From: Homarus americanus | Taxonomy: Eukaryota; Arthropoda; Malacostraca; Decapoda; Nephropidae | Direction: 5' to 3' | DNA: 64,000 bases | Assembly (NCBI RefSeq): GCF_018991925.1 | Contig: NW_024727688.1 | Span: 62,001 to 126,000 of the forward strand | In this document: piece by piece, positions 21,505-34,868 of the stretch | Numbering within the stretch: the first letter of the stretch is position 1 | Layout of the letters: every line of letters begins with the position of its first letter | Program-made: the position numbers and the translations under genes | The notes under the pieces: generated by a model | The model's input: the letters and a program-made list of their open reading frames with translations, nothing else | Told to the model about the DNA's origin: nothing | Databases searched by the model: none

Positions 21505-21810
21505 AGATGGTGGTTGATGGTGGTGGTTGGTGCTTGTGGTTGGTTGGTGATGGAGGTTAAGAGGTGGAGATGATGGTGGTTGACTGTGGTGATGGTTGGT
21601 TGGTTAGTTAGTGATGGTGGTAAACAGGTATAGTGGTTGAGGTTAAATGGTGGTAGTTGTGGTTAGTTGAGGTGATTTGGGGTCAATATACAGTTTTTAA
21701 AGGTTGGTTATAGTGACCACCGACGGTTGTAGTGGTTGTAGTTGGTTAGTTGGGATTATAGCGAATTGTGGTGGAATATATTAAAATCGGTATTCAGTAC
21801 AAAGATAATG
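21505..21810. repeat. Degenerate TGGTTGG/GGTGGT-rich DNA
   Basis: Irregular GGTGGTTG, GTTGGTTGG and TTGAGGTT words with no fixed period. It leads into the 23-bp array. Confidence 0.7.
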
Positions 21811-22320
21811 TCGGTGGGTCGGTTAATTGGTGGGTTAATTGCTAGGCTGGTGGTGGGTTAATTGTTAGGTTGGTGGTGGGTTAATTGTTAGGTTGGTGGT
21901 GGGTTAATTGTTGGGTTGGTGGTGGGATAATTGCTAGGCTGGTAGTGGGTTAATTGTTACGTCGGTGGTGGGTTAACTGCTACGTCGGTGGTGGGTTAAT
22001 TGTTAGGTGGGTGGTGGGTTAATTGCTACGTCGGTGGTGGGTTAACTGCTACGTCGGTGGTGGGTTAATTGTTAGGTTGGTGGTGGGTTAATTGTTAGGT
22101 TGGTGGTGGGATAATTGCTAGGTTGATGGTGGGTTAATTGCTAGGTTGGTGGTGGGTTAATTGCTAGGTTGGTGGTTAATTGTTCGGTCGGTGGTGGGTT
22201 AATTGCTAGGTTGGTGGTGGGTTAATTGCTAGGTTGGTGGTGGGTTAATTGCTAGGTTGGTGGTGGGTTAATTGCTAGGTTGGTGGTGGGTTAATTGTTA
22301 GGTTGGTGGTGGGTTAATTG
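21811..22320. repeat. 23-bp GGTGGGTTAATTGCTAGG minisatellite
   Basis: About 22 tandem units of 23 bp with the core GGTGGTGGGTTAATTG followed by a variable CTAGGTTG/TTAGGTTG/CTACGTCG tail. The tail variants are interspersed (CTACGTCG in the middle third, CTAGGTTG toward the end), recording local unit spread. It may again be a relative of GGTTA sequence. Confidence 0.95.
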
Positions 22321-22760
22321 TGATGATTTTGGTTTAAGGTTAATTCTGTACTGTGTTGATTGTGGTAGTGGATGATTGCGGTAGTGTGGGGGATTATAGT
22401 AGTGATTGTGGTTGCTTATTGTGGTAGTGATGATTATGGCGGTGGTGGATGATTGTGGTGGTGATGGAGGATTATGGTAGTGATTGTGGTGGTGGATGAT
22501 TGTGGTACTGGCGGATTATTGTGGTACTAGTGGATGATTGTGGTAGTGATTGTGGTTGCTTATTGTGGTAGTGATGATTATGGCGGTGGTGGATGATTGT
22601 GGTGGTGATGGATGATTGTGGTAGTGGTGGTGGATTATTGTGGTAGTGATAAATATAGTGGTGGATGATTGCGTTAGTGATTGATGATTGTGGTGGAGGA
22701 TTGTGGTAGTGGTGGATAATTATGGTTGTGGTTAGTTATGGTTTGACTTGATACTGGTTG
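22321..22760. repeat. Degenerate GGATGATTGTGGTAGTG array with a 68-bp perfect duplication
   Basis: Units of about 20-30 bp made of GATTGTGGTAGTG and GGTGGATGATTGTGG. A 68-bp stretch at 22401-22468 recurs without change at 22545-22612 (144-bp offset), much more similar than the surrounding units and so a recent copy. Confidence 0.9.
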
Positions 22761-22854
22761 GTTGGACTAATATTGTTGTTGGTGGTGGTTACTTGACATA
22801 ATAACTACAGGGATACTGGTTGCGTGATGTGGTAGATGCAGTCGTGGTTGACTT

Positions 22855-22985
22855 GGGGAGGGAGAGAAGGGTGGAAGGGGAGTTGGGAAAGGGGGAGGTG
22901 GAAGGAGTGGGGGAGACGGGAGGGGGAACGAGGAGAGGAAGAAAAGAGTTAGGGGGGGGGAGGGAGAGGGGAGGGGGAGAGAAAA
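22855..22985. repeat. Polypurine GGGAGGGGGAGA tract
   Basis: G/A-rich plus strand with multiple G3-G8 runs. Overlapping frames on both strands are compositional. Confidence 0.88.
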
Positions 22986-23441
22986 GGCAGGCGAGGAAGT
23001 TGACCATAATGTTAGTTGATAGTTACGACTGTAGTAATGACTGTCGTTAATTATCAAAGTCTGTAAATGTGATGATTGGCTGTCGACGTATGTTGTTGGT
23101 TAATGGATATAATGGTGGTCGACTGGTTCATTAGTATGTTGGTTGGTTGTAGTGGTGGTAGATGGCGTTGGTTAGCAGCATGAGGGTAGATAGATACAAT
23201 TAAAAACTCAAACGGGTACAAAGGTGTTCTACAAATGCGTGAATATATCTTTCATCATTATCCCTCTAGTAACCAAAGGTGGCTTATAGGTGCATTAAGT
23301 GGTGCATGTCATAGTGGTACTGTGGTGGTGAGGCCATTAGCGCTGAGCAGACTGTGTAGCTCTCGTGAGGATGATGAGTTACTCGTTATCTGAAGGAAAT
23401 CTCTAAAATTATTACCCAGAGTCGTCACAGTACCAGACAGA

Positions 23442-23444
<3 letters not shown>
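22986..23444. other. Unique DNA, no gene seen
   Basis: A GTTGGTTG-type tail of the preceding region extends to about 23175. Then ordinary sequence. Confidence 0.6.
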
Positions 23445-23489
<45 letters not shown>

Positions 23490-23525
23490 CGTGCGTGTCT
23501 GTACGCGTGCGTGCGTGTCTGTACG
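23445..23525. repeat. (GT)n followed by 20-bp GCGTGCGTGCGTGTCTGTAC duplicate
   Basis: About 20 GT units (23445-23485) then two copies of GCGTGCGTGCGTGTCTGTAC. Alternating purine-pyrimidine throughout (Z-DNA-prone). Confidence 0.95.
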
Positions 23526-24146
<621 letters not shown>

Positions 24147-24355
24147 TGTGCGCGTGTGTATATTTATAAAATAAGTAAGAAATTTCTTAAACAAACTATA
24201 ATATTCCTCTTCACTATTCCCGCCGTCACGAGGGTCAATAGTGGACCATACAAACAATAAGAGACCCCATCTATTAATACGAGGGAGAAAATTTAACATT
24301 CACAATATAATAGATAATGACAAGTGATCCTTAAACTACATCATCAGTATTACTA

Positions 24356-24356
24356 A

Positions 24357-24408
<52 letters not shown>
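24356..24408. repeat. (ATT)n microsatellite
   Basis: About 17 pure ATT units. Confidence 0.97.
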
Positions 24409-24409
<1 letters not shown>

Positions 24410-26659
24410 TACACACAAAGGCTACATAACAAAACAATTTCCTTAGCATATTCGTGTTCAGAGTTTTAATGATTCACCTCCACTTAGCGTATGGTTTCCA
24501 CATCATCCCTCCCTCCTCCCTCACCCCCCACCCACCACACCACCTCCACTGACGTGTTTGTCACTTGTAGAGACAGGCCCACCACCACCACCACCTTCAC
24601 ACCCCATCGCTGCTGTGGTTAACGCCTCTGGTATTTCCGTGGCCCTTGTCTCTGTCATTTACAACACTTAGGCTGAACTGTACCTGAATATTCATACGTT
24701 TTTGTCATTCGGTCTTGGGAGTAGTGCGTTGCCAAGGTGAGAGAAGGGAAGCTATTGTCAGCACTTTCGACTCGGTTGTGTTTATGTGTTCCTCCGCCTG
24801 GCGCTAACACCTGCGTATATGATGAAGAAAAAAAAGTTACGGGAAATGATCAGATAAAGATGAGGTAATTCTAGATGAAGGTGAGGCTCTGCCGGTAGGG
24901 AAGGTAGAGACTAGATATTGAAAAGTGCCTCAAGTGTGTTATTGTGGTTAGCCCGCTGTTCCCAGTCTATAATTACCCCTCTAGCAGCCAATGACGAGAC
25001 GCAGAAGTTAGCCAATAGCAAGCCGGCAATCCGTATCCTTAGCCAATCATCTGTCGTCACCTGCCCATCTAAATTATATACTGCCTTGGTTGCCAGATGT
25101 CGCAGGAGAGGCTCACGTTCCATTGCCTCCTCCTCATTTTATCCACACGATCTGAATTTCAATCCTTGTCCTTACTGCTTATGAGACGCTTGTACCCACT
25201 GGCGTATATACAGTCAAATATACAACAATAAAGATTTTTATCACCAGCTAGACTGTATAAGTGTTTAGCGAAACGTTTATTTGTGTATCGTGTTTATGCT
25301 TATATACCTGGGCCAGTTGCCACCTAGAGAAATAATACGCGTTGTAATGTTTACTCGAAAATTCAGTGTTTTTTTTTTCCGAAGTGGTTTGTGATTATAG
25401 ACGTTTATAATATATAACTAAAAAGGTGTTATTTATTTGTACATAATTATATATATATTCGCTATTATATTTTATCTCTAATCTATAAAGTATTCGTGTG
25501 TTCCTTCGTCAACTCTCCTTCGTTCTGTTGTGTCTCCTATGTTTACTGCCGTTTATTCTTCTAATTCTCTTTCCTGTGAATTCTCTCCTGCTATGTTCAC
25601 TTCCATGTTTTATTTATACAATGTTGGTGTAATGTGACAGTAAACAAAGTGTATGTTTTTGTTTTCAGTGTTTATTATTATCCTCTTCCACGTCTGGCCT
25701 CCAACACACTGTCGACATGTTACTAGGGTCTTCCTCCTCCTCGGAAAAAAACCCCCTCAAAGTATATAATTAATCTAACTCGTATATTATTTGTTCTGAT
25801 GAAGATTTATTAATTTATTTTATCTCACTCTCGATTATTTTTCCTTCCTGTAGTACATCAATACTTTCATTATAATTTGTATCATATTCTATCGTTCATT
25901 CTTTCCTCAGGTTATGCCTTGTATATTCAGACAAACAGACAAATAATTAAAATCTAGTATTTATACCCGAACAAAAAGTGGGACATTCTCTCGGCAAATC
26001 AGTGAGGTGGAAAGGTAAAGCACTGGCGCTGCGTCTGCGACTCTGGCGGGTTAAGAGGACACGTTTTAGTAATAAAGAAACACTACACGGTGGGCTGTAG
26101 GAGTGCCGTACATCGTTAGCCGAGCGTGGCACCCAAACTGACTCTGCCACCAGCCTTGAACACACAGAGATATGGTGTAAAACTTTGTATTTCTCATCTT
26201 ATGGTAAGTTCATCCTAACTATGGCAATTTACGTATCTCTTGTTTTCATTTTTTTTAATATTGAAACGTTAGCGGATTTTTTTTAGTTAATTACAATAAC
26301 TACTTTTTGTGTTTAGTTTTGCAGAAATATTATTTATTACTATACATAAATAGTAATTATAAAACCTTTATTTTATATGATACTGTGTACGCTTATCTTT
26401 ACTATGGTGATTACGGGTTATATTTTTATTCAAAATTTATGTTAATGAAATTATGGTTAGTATATCTACCTTAGTAATATTTGTTTTGTCTTTTTATATT
26501 TCAATTTAAAGTTATTTTTTATTTCACATATTAATTACTTCAGATGTAAAGGTAATTTTATGTAGACAATTGATAATTCTTTTTTTAATATCTCCATTTC
26601 GTAGGACAAATGTATTGATTACAGGAACAACTACGAATAAATCAGCGTATATAGTTAAC
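24409..26659. other. Unique DNA containing a CCAAT cluster
   Basis: About 2.2 kb with no tandem array apart from short homopolymers. It contains the promoter-like cluster listed at 24988-25080. The 72-codon minus frame at 25947-26165 has mixed composition but no splice or start context. No gene can be called. Confidence 0.55.
24988..25080 (+). promoter_or_regulatory. Triple CCAAT-box cluster with TATA-like site
   Basis: Three plus-strand CCAAT pentamers in similar context (GCAGCCAATGA, TTAGCCAATAG, TTAGCCAATCA) begin at 24988, 25012 and 25043. A TATA-like AAATTATATA ends at 25080. NF-Y-bound promoters often carry several CCAAT boxes 20-35 bp apart. A 44-codon frame starts at an ATG (25097) downstream but is not recognised as a protein. 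The direction and any transcript are inferred. Confidence 0.3.
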
Positions 26660-27032
26660 AGTTGAAGCACCTAAAACTAACACCAAATGAACCCGGCCAG
26701 TTGAAGCACCTAAAACTAACACCAAATGAACCCGGCCAGTTGAAGCACCTAAAACTAACACCAAATGAACCCGGCCAGTTGAAGCACCTAAAACTAACAC
26801 CAAATGAACCCGGCCAGTTGAAATGAACACCTAAAAAAACTAACACCAAATGAACCCGGCCAGTTGAAGCACCTAAAACTAACACCAAATGAACCCGGCC
26901 AGTTGAAGCACCTAAAACTAACACCAAATGAACCCGGCCAGTTGAAGCACCTAAAACTAACACCAAATGAACCCGGCCAGTTGAAGCACCTAAAACTAAC
27001 ACCAAATGAACCCGGCCAGTTGAAGCACCTAA
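26660..27032. repeat. 39-bp minisatellite
   Basis: Nine full units plus a 15-bp stub. Each unit carries TTGAAGCACCTAAAACTAAC and then AACACCAAATGAACCCGGCCAG-type sequence; most are identical. The fifth unit is 46 bp, with insertions of ATGAAC-type sequence and extra A. Since 39 is 13 codons, minus frames repeat STGRVHLVLVLGA, but the 46-bp unit shifts the frame, which argues against coding. High unit identity implies recent expansion. Confidence 0.96.
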
Positions 27033-27211
27033 CATGAAAACATCATCATCATGAACTTCTTTTTTTTTTTACGTACAACGACAGGAACCAGAGGACACAG
27101 TAGCACATTATGTAAGGTAATAATTTAGTTGTTTTTATAATTCTGACAACTGTTAAACTCTCCTTCACGTTTTTACCTAATGTGTGTAACTAGTTCTTGG
27201 AAAGATAGCGA

Positions 27212-27413
<202 letters not shown>

Positions 27414-27633
27414 TCTCCACACCTGCTTAACATTTTCAAGAGGAGTAAATATAACATAACATTACCCCCATCATACGACACACTGCAGCAAAAAAGGTCT
27501 TTGTCGCCAATGTTATGATCAAGTTGGTGCTGTCATTGTCACTCCGGAAATTAATAAAACAATTGATGATACAAAATACAATTACTAATTATTTTGCTGA
27601 GGATTGACTGGATATATTGTTTGATCTCAGAAA

Positions 27634-27690
27634 TTAATAATAACAATAATAACAGCAATGATAATAATAATAATAATAAGAATAATACAA
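27634..27690. repeat. Imperfect (AAT)n
   Basis: AAT units with CAATAACAGC interruptions. Confidence 0.93.
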
Positions 27691-27710
27691 GAGAAGATTT
27701 TCACTCAATA

Positions 27711-27946
27711 GCAATCACAACCACCATCACAACAACCACCATCACAACAACCACCATCACAACAACCACCATCACAACAACCGCCATCACAACAACCACC
27801 ATCACAACAACCACCATCACAACAACCACCATCACAACAACCGCCATCACACCAACCGCCATCACAACAACCGCCATCACAACAACCGCCATCACAACAA
27901 CCACCATCACAACAACCACCATCACAACAGCCACCATCACAACACT
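27711..27946. repeat. 15-bp AACAACCACCATCAC minisatellite
   Basis: About 15.7 units. The main polymorphism is CCACC versus CCGCC, with the G variant clustered in units around 27840-27895. A plus-strand Thr/Ile frame and a minus-strand Val/Met frame cross it. Clean 15-bp periodicity keeps the frame open, but it joins no recognisable protein. Confidence 0.95.
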
Positions 27947-28478
27947 AAACATTAATTTCTGGACCCTACTAAGAGGTTTCTCTGAGCACACTATTAAAAC
28001 CCTCACTAAATATTATTGGTTATATTATTGAAAGAATTGTTTTTTATTATTTAAGATTATTTAAAAATACTTTATTGTAAAATACTATAGCTGTAAATGG
28101 TGTAAATCATCATCATATTGAAAGATTTTCGTGAATTATTAAATATTACTCGAAAAATCTTTAAGACAAAATCCGGGAAATAGACTTTAAAACATGTAAA
28201 CAATTCAAGACAATTCTAAGAAAGAAAAATTGAAAGAAAACTGATAGAAATTTTCAGAACTCTAGAAAATAAACAAGACTTTATTCAGGAAAACTGCAAA
28301 ACAAACAATAATATTCAAGACAATTGTATATCAATGCCAATAATTAGCTCAGAAATAATTCGACAAATCCTTATGTAAGAATAATTCAATAACTCCTTAA
28401 ACAAAAATAAATTCAACAAAAACACCAAACAAATATATTTCATTCAAGTAAACAATTAATAAAACCAAGGACAACTTA
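27947..28478. other. A-rich unique DNA
   Basis: A/T-dominated sequence with many ATTCAA and AAACAA words. No gene is seen. Confidence 0.6.

Positions 28479-28527
<49 letters not shown>
28479..28527. repeat. (AAT)n microsatellite
   Basis: About 16 pure TAA units. Confidence 0.97.
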
Positions 28528-30145
28528 GAGTAAAATAAATAAGAATAAATAACACAAATAAACAATAAAAATAATAATAATAACAAATTGAAAAGAAACG
28601 TACATGATTCTATGAAAAAAACAATAAATACAAAATAATAAAAATTATAACCCCATAAATAAATCAAGGTAATTAAATAAACAAGATTAACAAAACTAAA
28701 TTAAGTAAGTTTAAATTAAGAAGAAACTGTAAAACAAACAAAAATGAATAAAAACCTATAGAGTAACTATGTGAACACAGTAAAACAAACAAGAATAAAT
28801 CAAGGGCCAAACAAGTGTAAAACAAGCAACAAACCTCCAATATAAACACAGGTAGAGATAATAAGCCTCACCTAATAATTCACAGGTAAGACATTAAAAT
28901 ATTCATGAGGTCCCCCAACCACCCAACAACAATTTAACAGCAACAAATAAACAAATAAATAAATAAAAACACTCATCAACATCTTATCACACCTTTTGAT
29001 ATTTTCTAAGTATATCAAAACTTTCTCTAAAATATTACAATTAAAAGATTATATTTATCTTTAACTCTTTATTTCCCTTTAATTAACGGCGAAGGTTGTA
29101 TAGTTCATTTTTTACCGAACGATACTCATATAAAAGCAATGCATTAGATAACAGCCAGACAAAAATGACCTAAGTTACATCTGTATTAATAATATTTAGA
29201 ATTAAGTCAATGTTACCAACTTATAAACCAACAGTATATTTAACTCAAGAACAACGTCAGTATATTTTCTTTATTTTATTTTTAATTTTTCGTAATAATT
29301 TTTTTTCACTTATTATTTTTCCGATTTTTACCAAGTATTGGTTACGTAATTTCACGATGGAAAAAAATCCATTATTTATCAGCCAAGGAAAAAAATCTTC
29401 AAAACACATATTAATTTTTTACAAATGACAAAATAAGTGCGTGCAAAATTTTACACAAGTTTCTCCAGGAAAATGGAAACGAGAATTTTTCCTCTATTTT
29501 TTGAAGTCTCTCGTTTCCATTTTTCCTTCTTCAGTCTTCTTATTGAAAAAACAACAATAACATTACATTCTGAATATGTTTCTTCTGGATTGGTTCATAG
29601 TGTAATTTTACTTTCATCAAAAAATCTTAAAAATAAAATCGAAGAAATATTCAAATAAAAAACCCGCTGGATATTCGTGTTCAGTCTGGCGTAGAAGTCA
29701 GTCCGTTCTCTCACGTACAAACCGGTTACCACGGACATGTATGTACAAATGACACTCGTCCATGCTGTACCTTGGTATGAGGGCAAGAATACACTCAAAT
29801 GTACACAAGTGACACTAATCCAAGTTATAACTCAGTATAAGGACGAAAACAAAAGTCAGGGATTCATTCAAAATACCGAACACACTTATGAAAAAGACAA
29901 TCATATACATATAAATATATACGTACACAATTGCATACACAAAACATACATAAATACATCCAAAATAGATACACACACAGACAGCCTTACAAAAAAACTG
30001 ACACTTTAGGCTGGATATTGCTATACTGCCACCTCTGTTTTCCTCTTACAAACGAGACGAGAAAGAACTTAAAAATCATCTGATAAAAACCTTCGCTACA
30101 CCCAAATCTGCTTAACTCTTTTTCATTTCCCAAATTTCCTTGCAG
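28528..30145. other. A/T-rich unique DNA
   Basis: The A-rich plus strand contains recurring AAACAAACAAGAATAAAT-like words (28690-28830), possibly an ancient A-rich tract. The hairpin at 29470-29523 is listed separately. No gene-like frame is present. Confidence 0.6.
29470..29523. repeat. Inverted repeat, 15-bp perfect arms
   Basis: AAAATGGAAACGAGA (29470-29484) and its exact complement (29509-29523) are separated by a 24-bp T-rich loop. Similarity continues imperfectly on the outside (CTCCAGGA against TCCTTCTTCAG). It could be a small hairpin RNA, a MITE remnant or chance. Confidence 0.85.
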
Positions 30146-30222
30146 CGAAAATGAAAAATTTGGAGGAGAGATTTACACGGTACCGGAGGGCTTTAGATTG
30201 GCAATTTCCAGGAATATTATCG
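30146..30222 (+). CDS. Candidate internal exon, unrecognised protein
   Basis: A strong acceptor (a tract of CTTTTTCATTTCCC and TTTCCTTGCAG ending at 30145) is followed by a 77-bp open stretch and a donor GTAACTAAG at 30223. The frame containing the ATG at 30151 reads MKNLEERFTRYRRALDWQF, charged and ordinary in composition. Read through without splicing it would be a 60-codon ORF ending at 30333. No domain is recognised and no partner exon was found, so it may be a pseudo-exon. Confidence 0.2.
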
Positions 30223-30339
30223 GTAACTAAGGCGAGCAGGAACAATACAGCCAGGAAAATACAAGCGAAGGTCACAGTGTCAATTTACATCATCCGTAGC
30301 GGAGCAAAACAACAATTACCGCGACGGAAATAGATTCAA

Positions 30340-30500
30340 ATTCGGAAGCAGCAGCAGCTGCAACAACGAAAAACAGGCAGCATTATAATCGTGGAAAGTC
30401 AAACAACAACAATGACTACAACAGGATACTCAGCAGCGGCAGCACAGACAGCACAGCAACTAGTACAGCAAGTTAACCAAACAACAGAGGCAGTACCAGC
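30340..30500. repeat. Cryptic CAG/CAA tract
   Basis: Interspersed CAG, CAA and ACA triplets (GCAGCAGCAGCTGCAACAAC, then ACAGCACAGCAACTAG-like) without a fixed unit. Confidence 0.7.
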
Positions 30501-30629
30501 ATAATAAAAGCAACACTCACAGTAGTACTGGAAGATCATTATCACCAGCGACAAAAACAGAATCACCAACAACAATACCAGAGGGAGTGGCCTCAGAGCC
30601 GCCACCTGTAGTCCCAACACCTGCACACG

Positions 30630-30706
30630 GCTCCCAAGACCACCAGGGTCCCAGTTGTGATGGTGCCAAATTCCAATGGGTCCCAATCCTAATGGGTTGT
30701 TTAATC
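30630..30706 (-). mobile_element. Dispersed AATYCTAATGG repeat, copy 1
   Basis: TGGGTCCCAATCCTAATGGG near 30676-30695 matches, in this orientation, the segment at 58.4 kb and the complement of that at 61.9 kb. A second half-copy GGGTCCCAGTTGTGATGG lies about 32 bp upstream, so it is locally duplicated. The family is unnamed here and probably repetitive. Confidence 0.4.
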
Positions 30707-31056
30707 TGAGATGCATAGAGAGGGACACCTATGAAGACTGTGGTTAACTTGACCTGTAAAATGTCTCCCTGTAAAAGAGTCACTTCACTAGTTCATGTCT
30801 ATCCAGCAACAGTTGACAACGTCATAAACAAATACGAAAACTAATTTATTTCTTATGACGTTTACTTAAAATAAAACTCTCTTGTTATGCCTTTACCTGC
30901 ACTGGCTCTCAAGCTCAAGTTCTTGTTCATCTTCTCCGACAAGACGCCATGTTTCACAATTTATCCATAAATGGGCAGTGTTAGGATCTTGTTGTGACGG
31001 CACCAACAGAATGTTGATGGTGAAGAGCAACTTTGTCTCCATCTCTCAAGTAACCT

Positions 31057-32681
<1,625 letters not shown>

Positions 32682-32728
<47 letters not shown>
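32682..32728. repeat. (GT)n microsatellite
   Basis: About 23 pure GT units. Confidence 0.98.
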
Positions 32729-32729
<1 letters not shown>

Positions 32730-33051
32730 CAAGTTTATATATTTTTAACCAGTGGGTGATAAGGGGAAGTGGTCCTCGTAACACCGGTAGTAATAAAGAT
32801 GTAATCAGGTGGTGTAATGACTGTGAGAAGTCCCACCTCATTAGTCTGCACTTCCACTAATAAGACAGTTTGGTTACGTTGGGTGGTGGTAGTGGTGGTG
32901 AGGAATTAACCTAACAGGGATTATTATTCTATCGTTAATAAACTTAAAAAAAAGAAGAAAGAAGGTAACTGAGACCGTTAGTTATTTCAATAGTGTAAAA
33001 GGGAACAACAAGATAATTATTAGTGTGCATGATTTTTTTATTTATTCTTAT

Positions 33052-33059
33052 TGCGCGCG

Positions 33060-33092
<33 letters not shown>
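33052..33092. repeat. (GC)n-(GT)n compound microsatellite
   Basis: GCGCGCGCATGTGTGT; alternating purine-pyrimidine. Confidence 0.96.
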
Positions 33093-33093
<1 letters not shown>

Positions 33094-33156
33094 GCATACG
33101 TGGTACATTAGAAACTTTCACTAAAATTGGTAAGAAAACTTCCATATAAAAGCGTT

Positions 33157-33158
<2 letters not shown>

Positions 33159-33188
<30 letters not shown>
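33159..33188. repeat. (GT)n microsatellite
   Basis: 15 GT units, only 70 bp from the previous GT tract. Confidence 0.97.
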
Positions 33189-33190
<2 letters not shown>

Positions 33191-33699
33191 CCATGGTCTG
33201 CACTGTACACCATCTAGGGGACGGCCTCAGATGAAACTACCACAACATTACCTGTTGATTCACTTGACCTGAGTGAGTACTACAGTAACCATCGTCTGTT
33301 TACTGTTCTAGATGTTGTACACAATTTGTAAAAATATATATACATATAAGGACAAATGATTGAAATGTTAAGTACTTTTGAGCTTTCGCGAAGACTACGA
33401 TTTGTGTCCAAATTTTAAGGAAGTTGGTCTTTATGTCAATACTTCTCACATAAAACCTCGTTAATAACATTTCACAACTAAATCTGACCGTGAGTGATAG
33501 CTTCTGTCATCAGCGCCATTCTATACACGCCTGTACGATCCTCTAATATTTTCTTGTCACTGCTGGATGACTGGTCAAAAACTGTCAAAAACTGAGTTGG
33601 ATAAAACACAAAAGAAAAATCGTTTGTATACAAGGTCAAGGATTAATATACCAACACTGCCCTGTGTTTCTGGTTAATAATAAATAAACAATGATAATA

Positions 33700-34020
33700 A
33701 TTCACACATTGGGTGACCGCTCCCCGCCCCGCCCTGCTGTACCCCGTGTTCAGGTTGGGTGGTATTGGGTCTCGGGGTCCTAGACACACGTGGTCCTGCC
33801 AGCTCGACCATTTTCTCGAGGCATGGAGGGAGAGGTGGGCTGACCTTGGCCAAGTAGGAGCGCATCGCGTGGCAGGTAGTGCGGCACTTAGGGATTGGTT
33901 ATGGTCAATAGAGGGGGCAGGAGTGTGGGCCCTTTATCACAGGTAATCACGGTGCAGGGGGGGGCAGAGGCCAGGCGCCGCGTCCCGCATGCCCCTACCG
34001 CCTCCTCCTCTTCTGCCCCT
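33700..34020. other. GC-rich island
   Basis: This GC-rich stretch stands out in AT-rich surroundings. It carries GC-box-like CCCCGCCCCGCCC (33722-33734) and three complement CCAAT words (ATTGG at 33708, 33764 and 33894), which would suit a minus-strand promoter. Frames of 77 codons (plus) and 63 codons (minus) overlap it but are not recognised. The assignment is an inference. Confidence 0.3.
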
Positions 34021-34690
34021 CTTACCACCTTCTTCCTCTCCCTCTCCCATCTCCCTGATCACCCTCCTTTAGCCCACATGTTTTCTCCATAACTGCAACA
34101 CATTTCCTCGCCCTAATTTTTTCGACACTTATTCCCTGTCTTCCTCTTTACTCACCCTTACTTTTCCCTTCCCTCCTCTTATCTTCCCTCCCCTAACCTT
34201 CCCTCCAGCTGCTATAATCATCAGTATACCATTCCATAGCCTCTAATTTCTACCTCACAATACGCGTAATATATTTTTTAATTTAATTCTAATAGATTTT
34301 TTTTATTAATTAACTTTGCTTTCCATTTCCTAGACGACCCTGAGGCTTTTTTGATGTAGTAATTCAGATTCTTTTCCTCGCACACCTCAGAAACTTTCAA
34401 GTCACTTCCCAAATTATCTTTTCTTTATAGGCCTCAGTTCCAATCTTTTCACCTCCCTCTCCTTCTAATTTATCTGTATTAATTTTTACTTCATGCTGGA
34501 CGCTTACACCGCTAACACCTTCCCTGCACCTCCTAACCCTCGCCGTCCACCCCTGCTGCCTCTTCACTCGTCATCCTCGGCTTCTCTTGCCATCTGGTGC
34601 GTCTCCCCTGATGCCCTGAGCGGCCCCAAGACCATTCGTTCCCCCCTTATTTTTAATATCGCCAAAGCCTTGAGGTTGTTTTACTCCTGG
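34021..34690. other. Pyrimidine-rich unique DNA with a 67-codon ORF
   Basis: C/T-rich DNA. The plus frame 34493-34696 begins at an ATG (MLDAYTANTFPAPPNPRRPP) and ends just before the next minisatellite. It is Pro/Ser-rich and unrecognised; coding status is doubtful. Confidence 0.4.
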
Positions 34691-34699
34691 GAATAATTG

Positions 34700-34868
34700 T
34701 CGCGCCACTCCTACCTCCTCCAGTCCCTCTACTGGCCACGCCTACTTCCCCAAACCACTATTAGCCACGCCTACCTCCTTTAGCCCCTCAACTGGCCAAA
34801 CGTACCTCCCCCACCCCTTCTATTGGCCACACCTACCTCCCCAGTCCTTCTACTGACCACGCCAAGCC
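34700..34868. repeat. ~30-bp GGCCACGCCTACCTCC minisatellite
   Basis: Five to six diverged units of 30-31 bp, each with (G)CCACGCCTACCTCC, a C-rich middle and CTACTG or CTATTG. The units differ enough to indicate an old array. Confidence 0.85.

Noticed and set aside
26655..27035. Possible CRISPR array (39-bp direct repeats)
   Set aside because: Repeats abut with no variable spacers, and the genome is eukaryotic.
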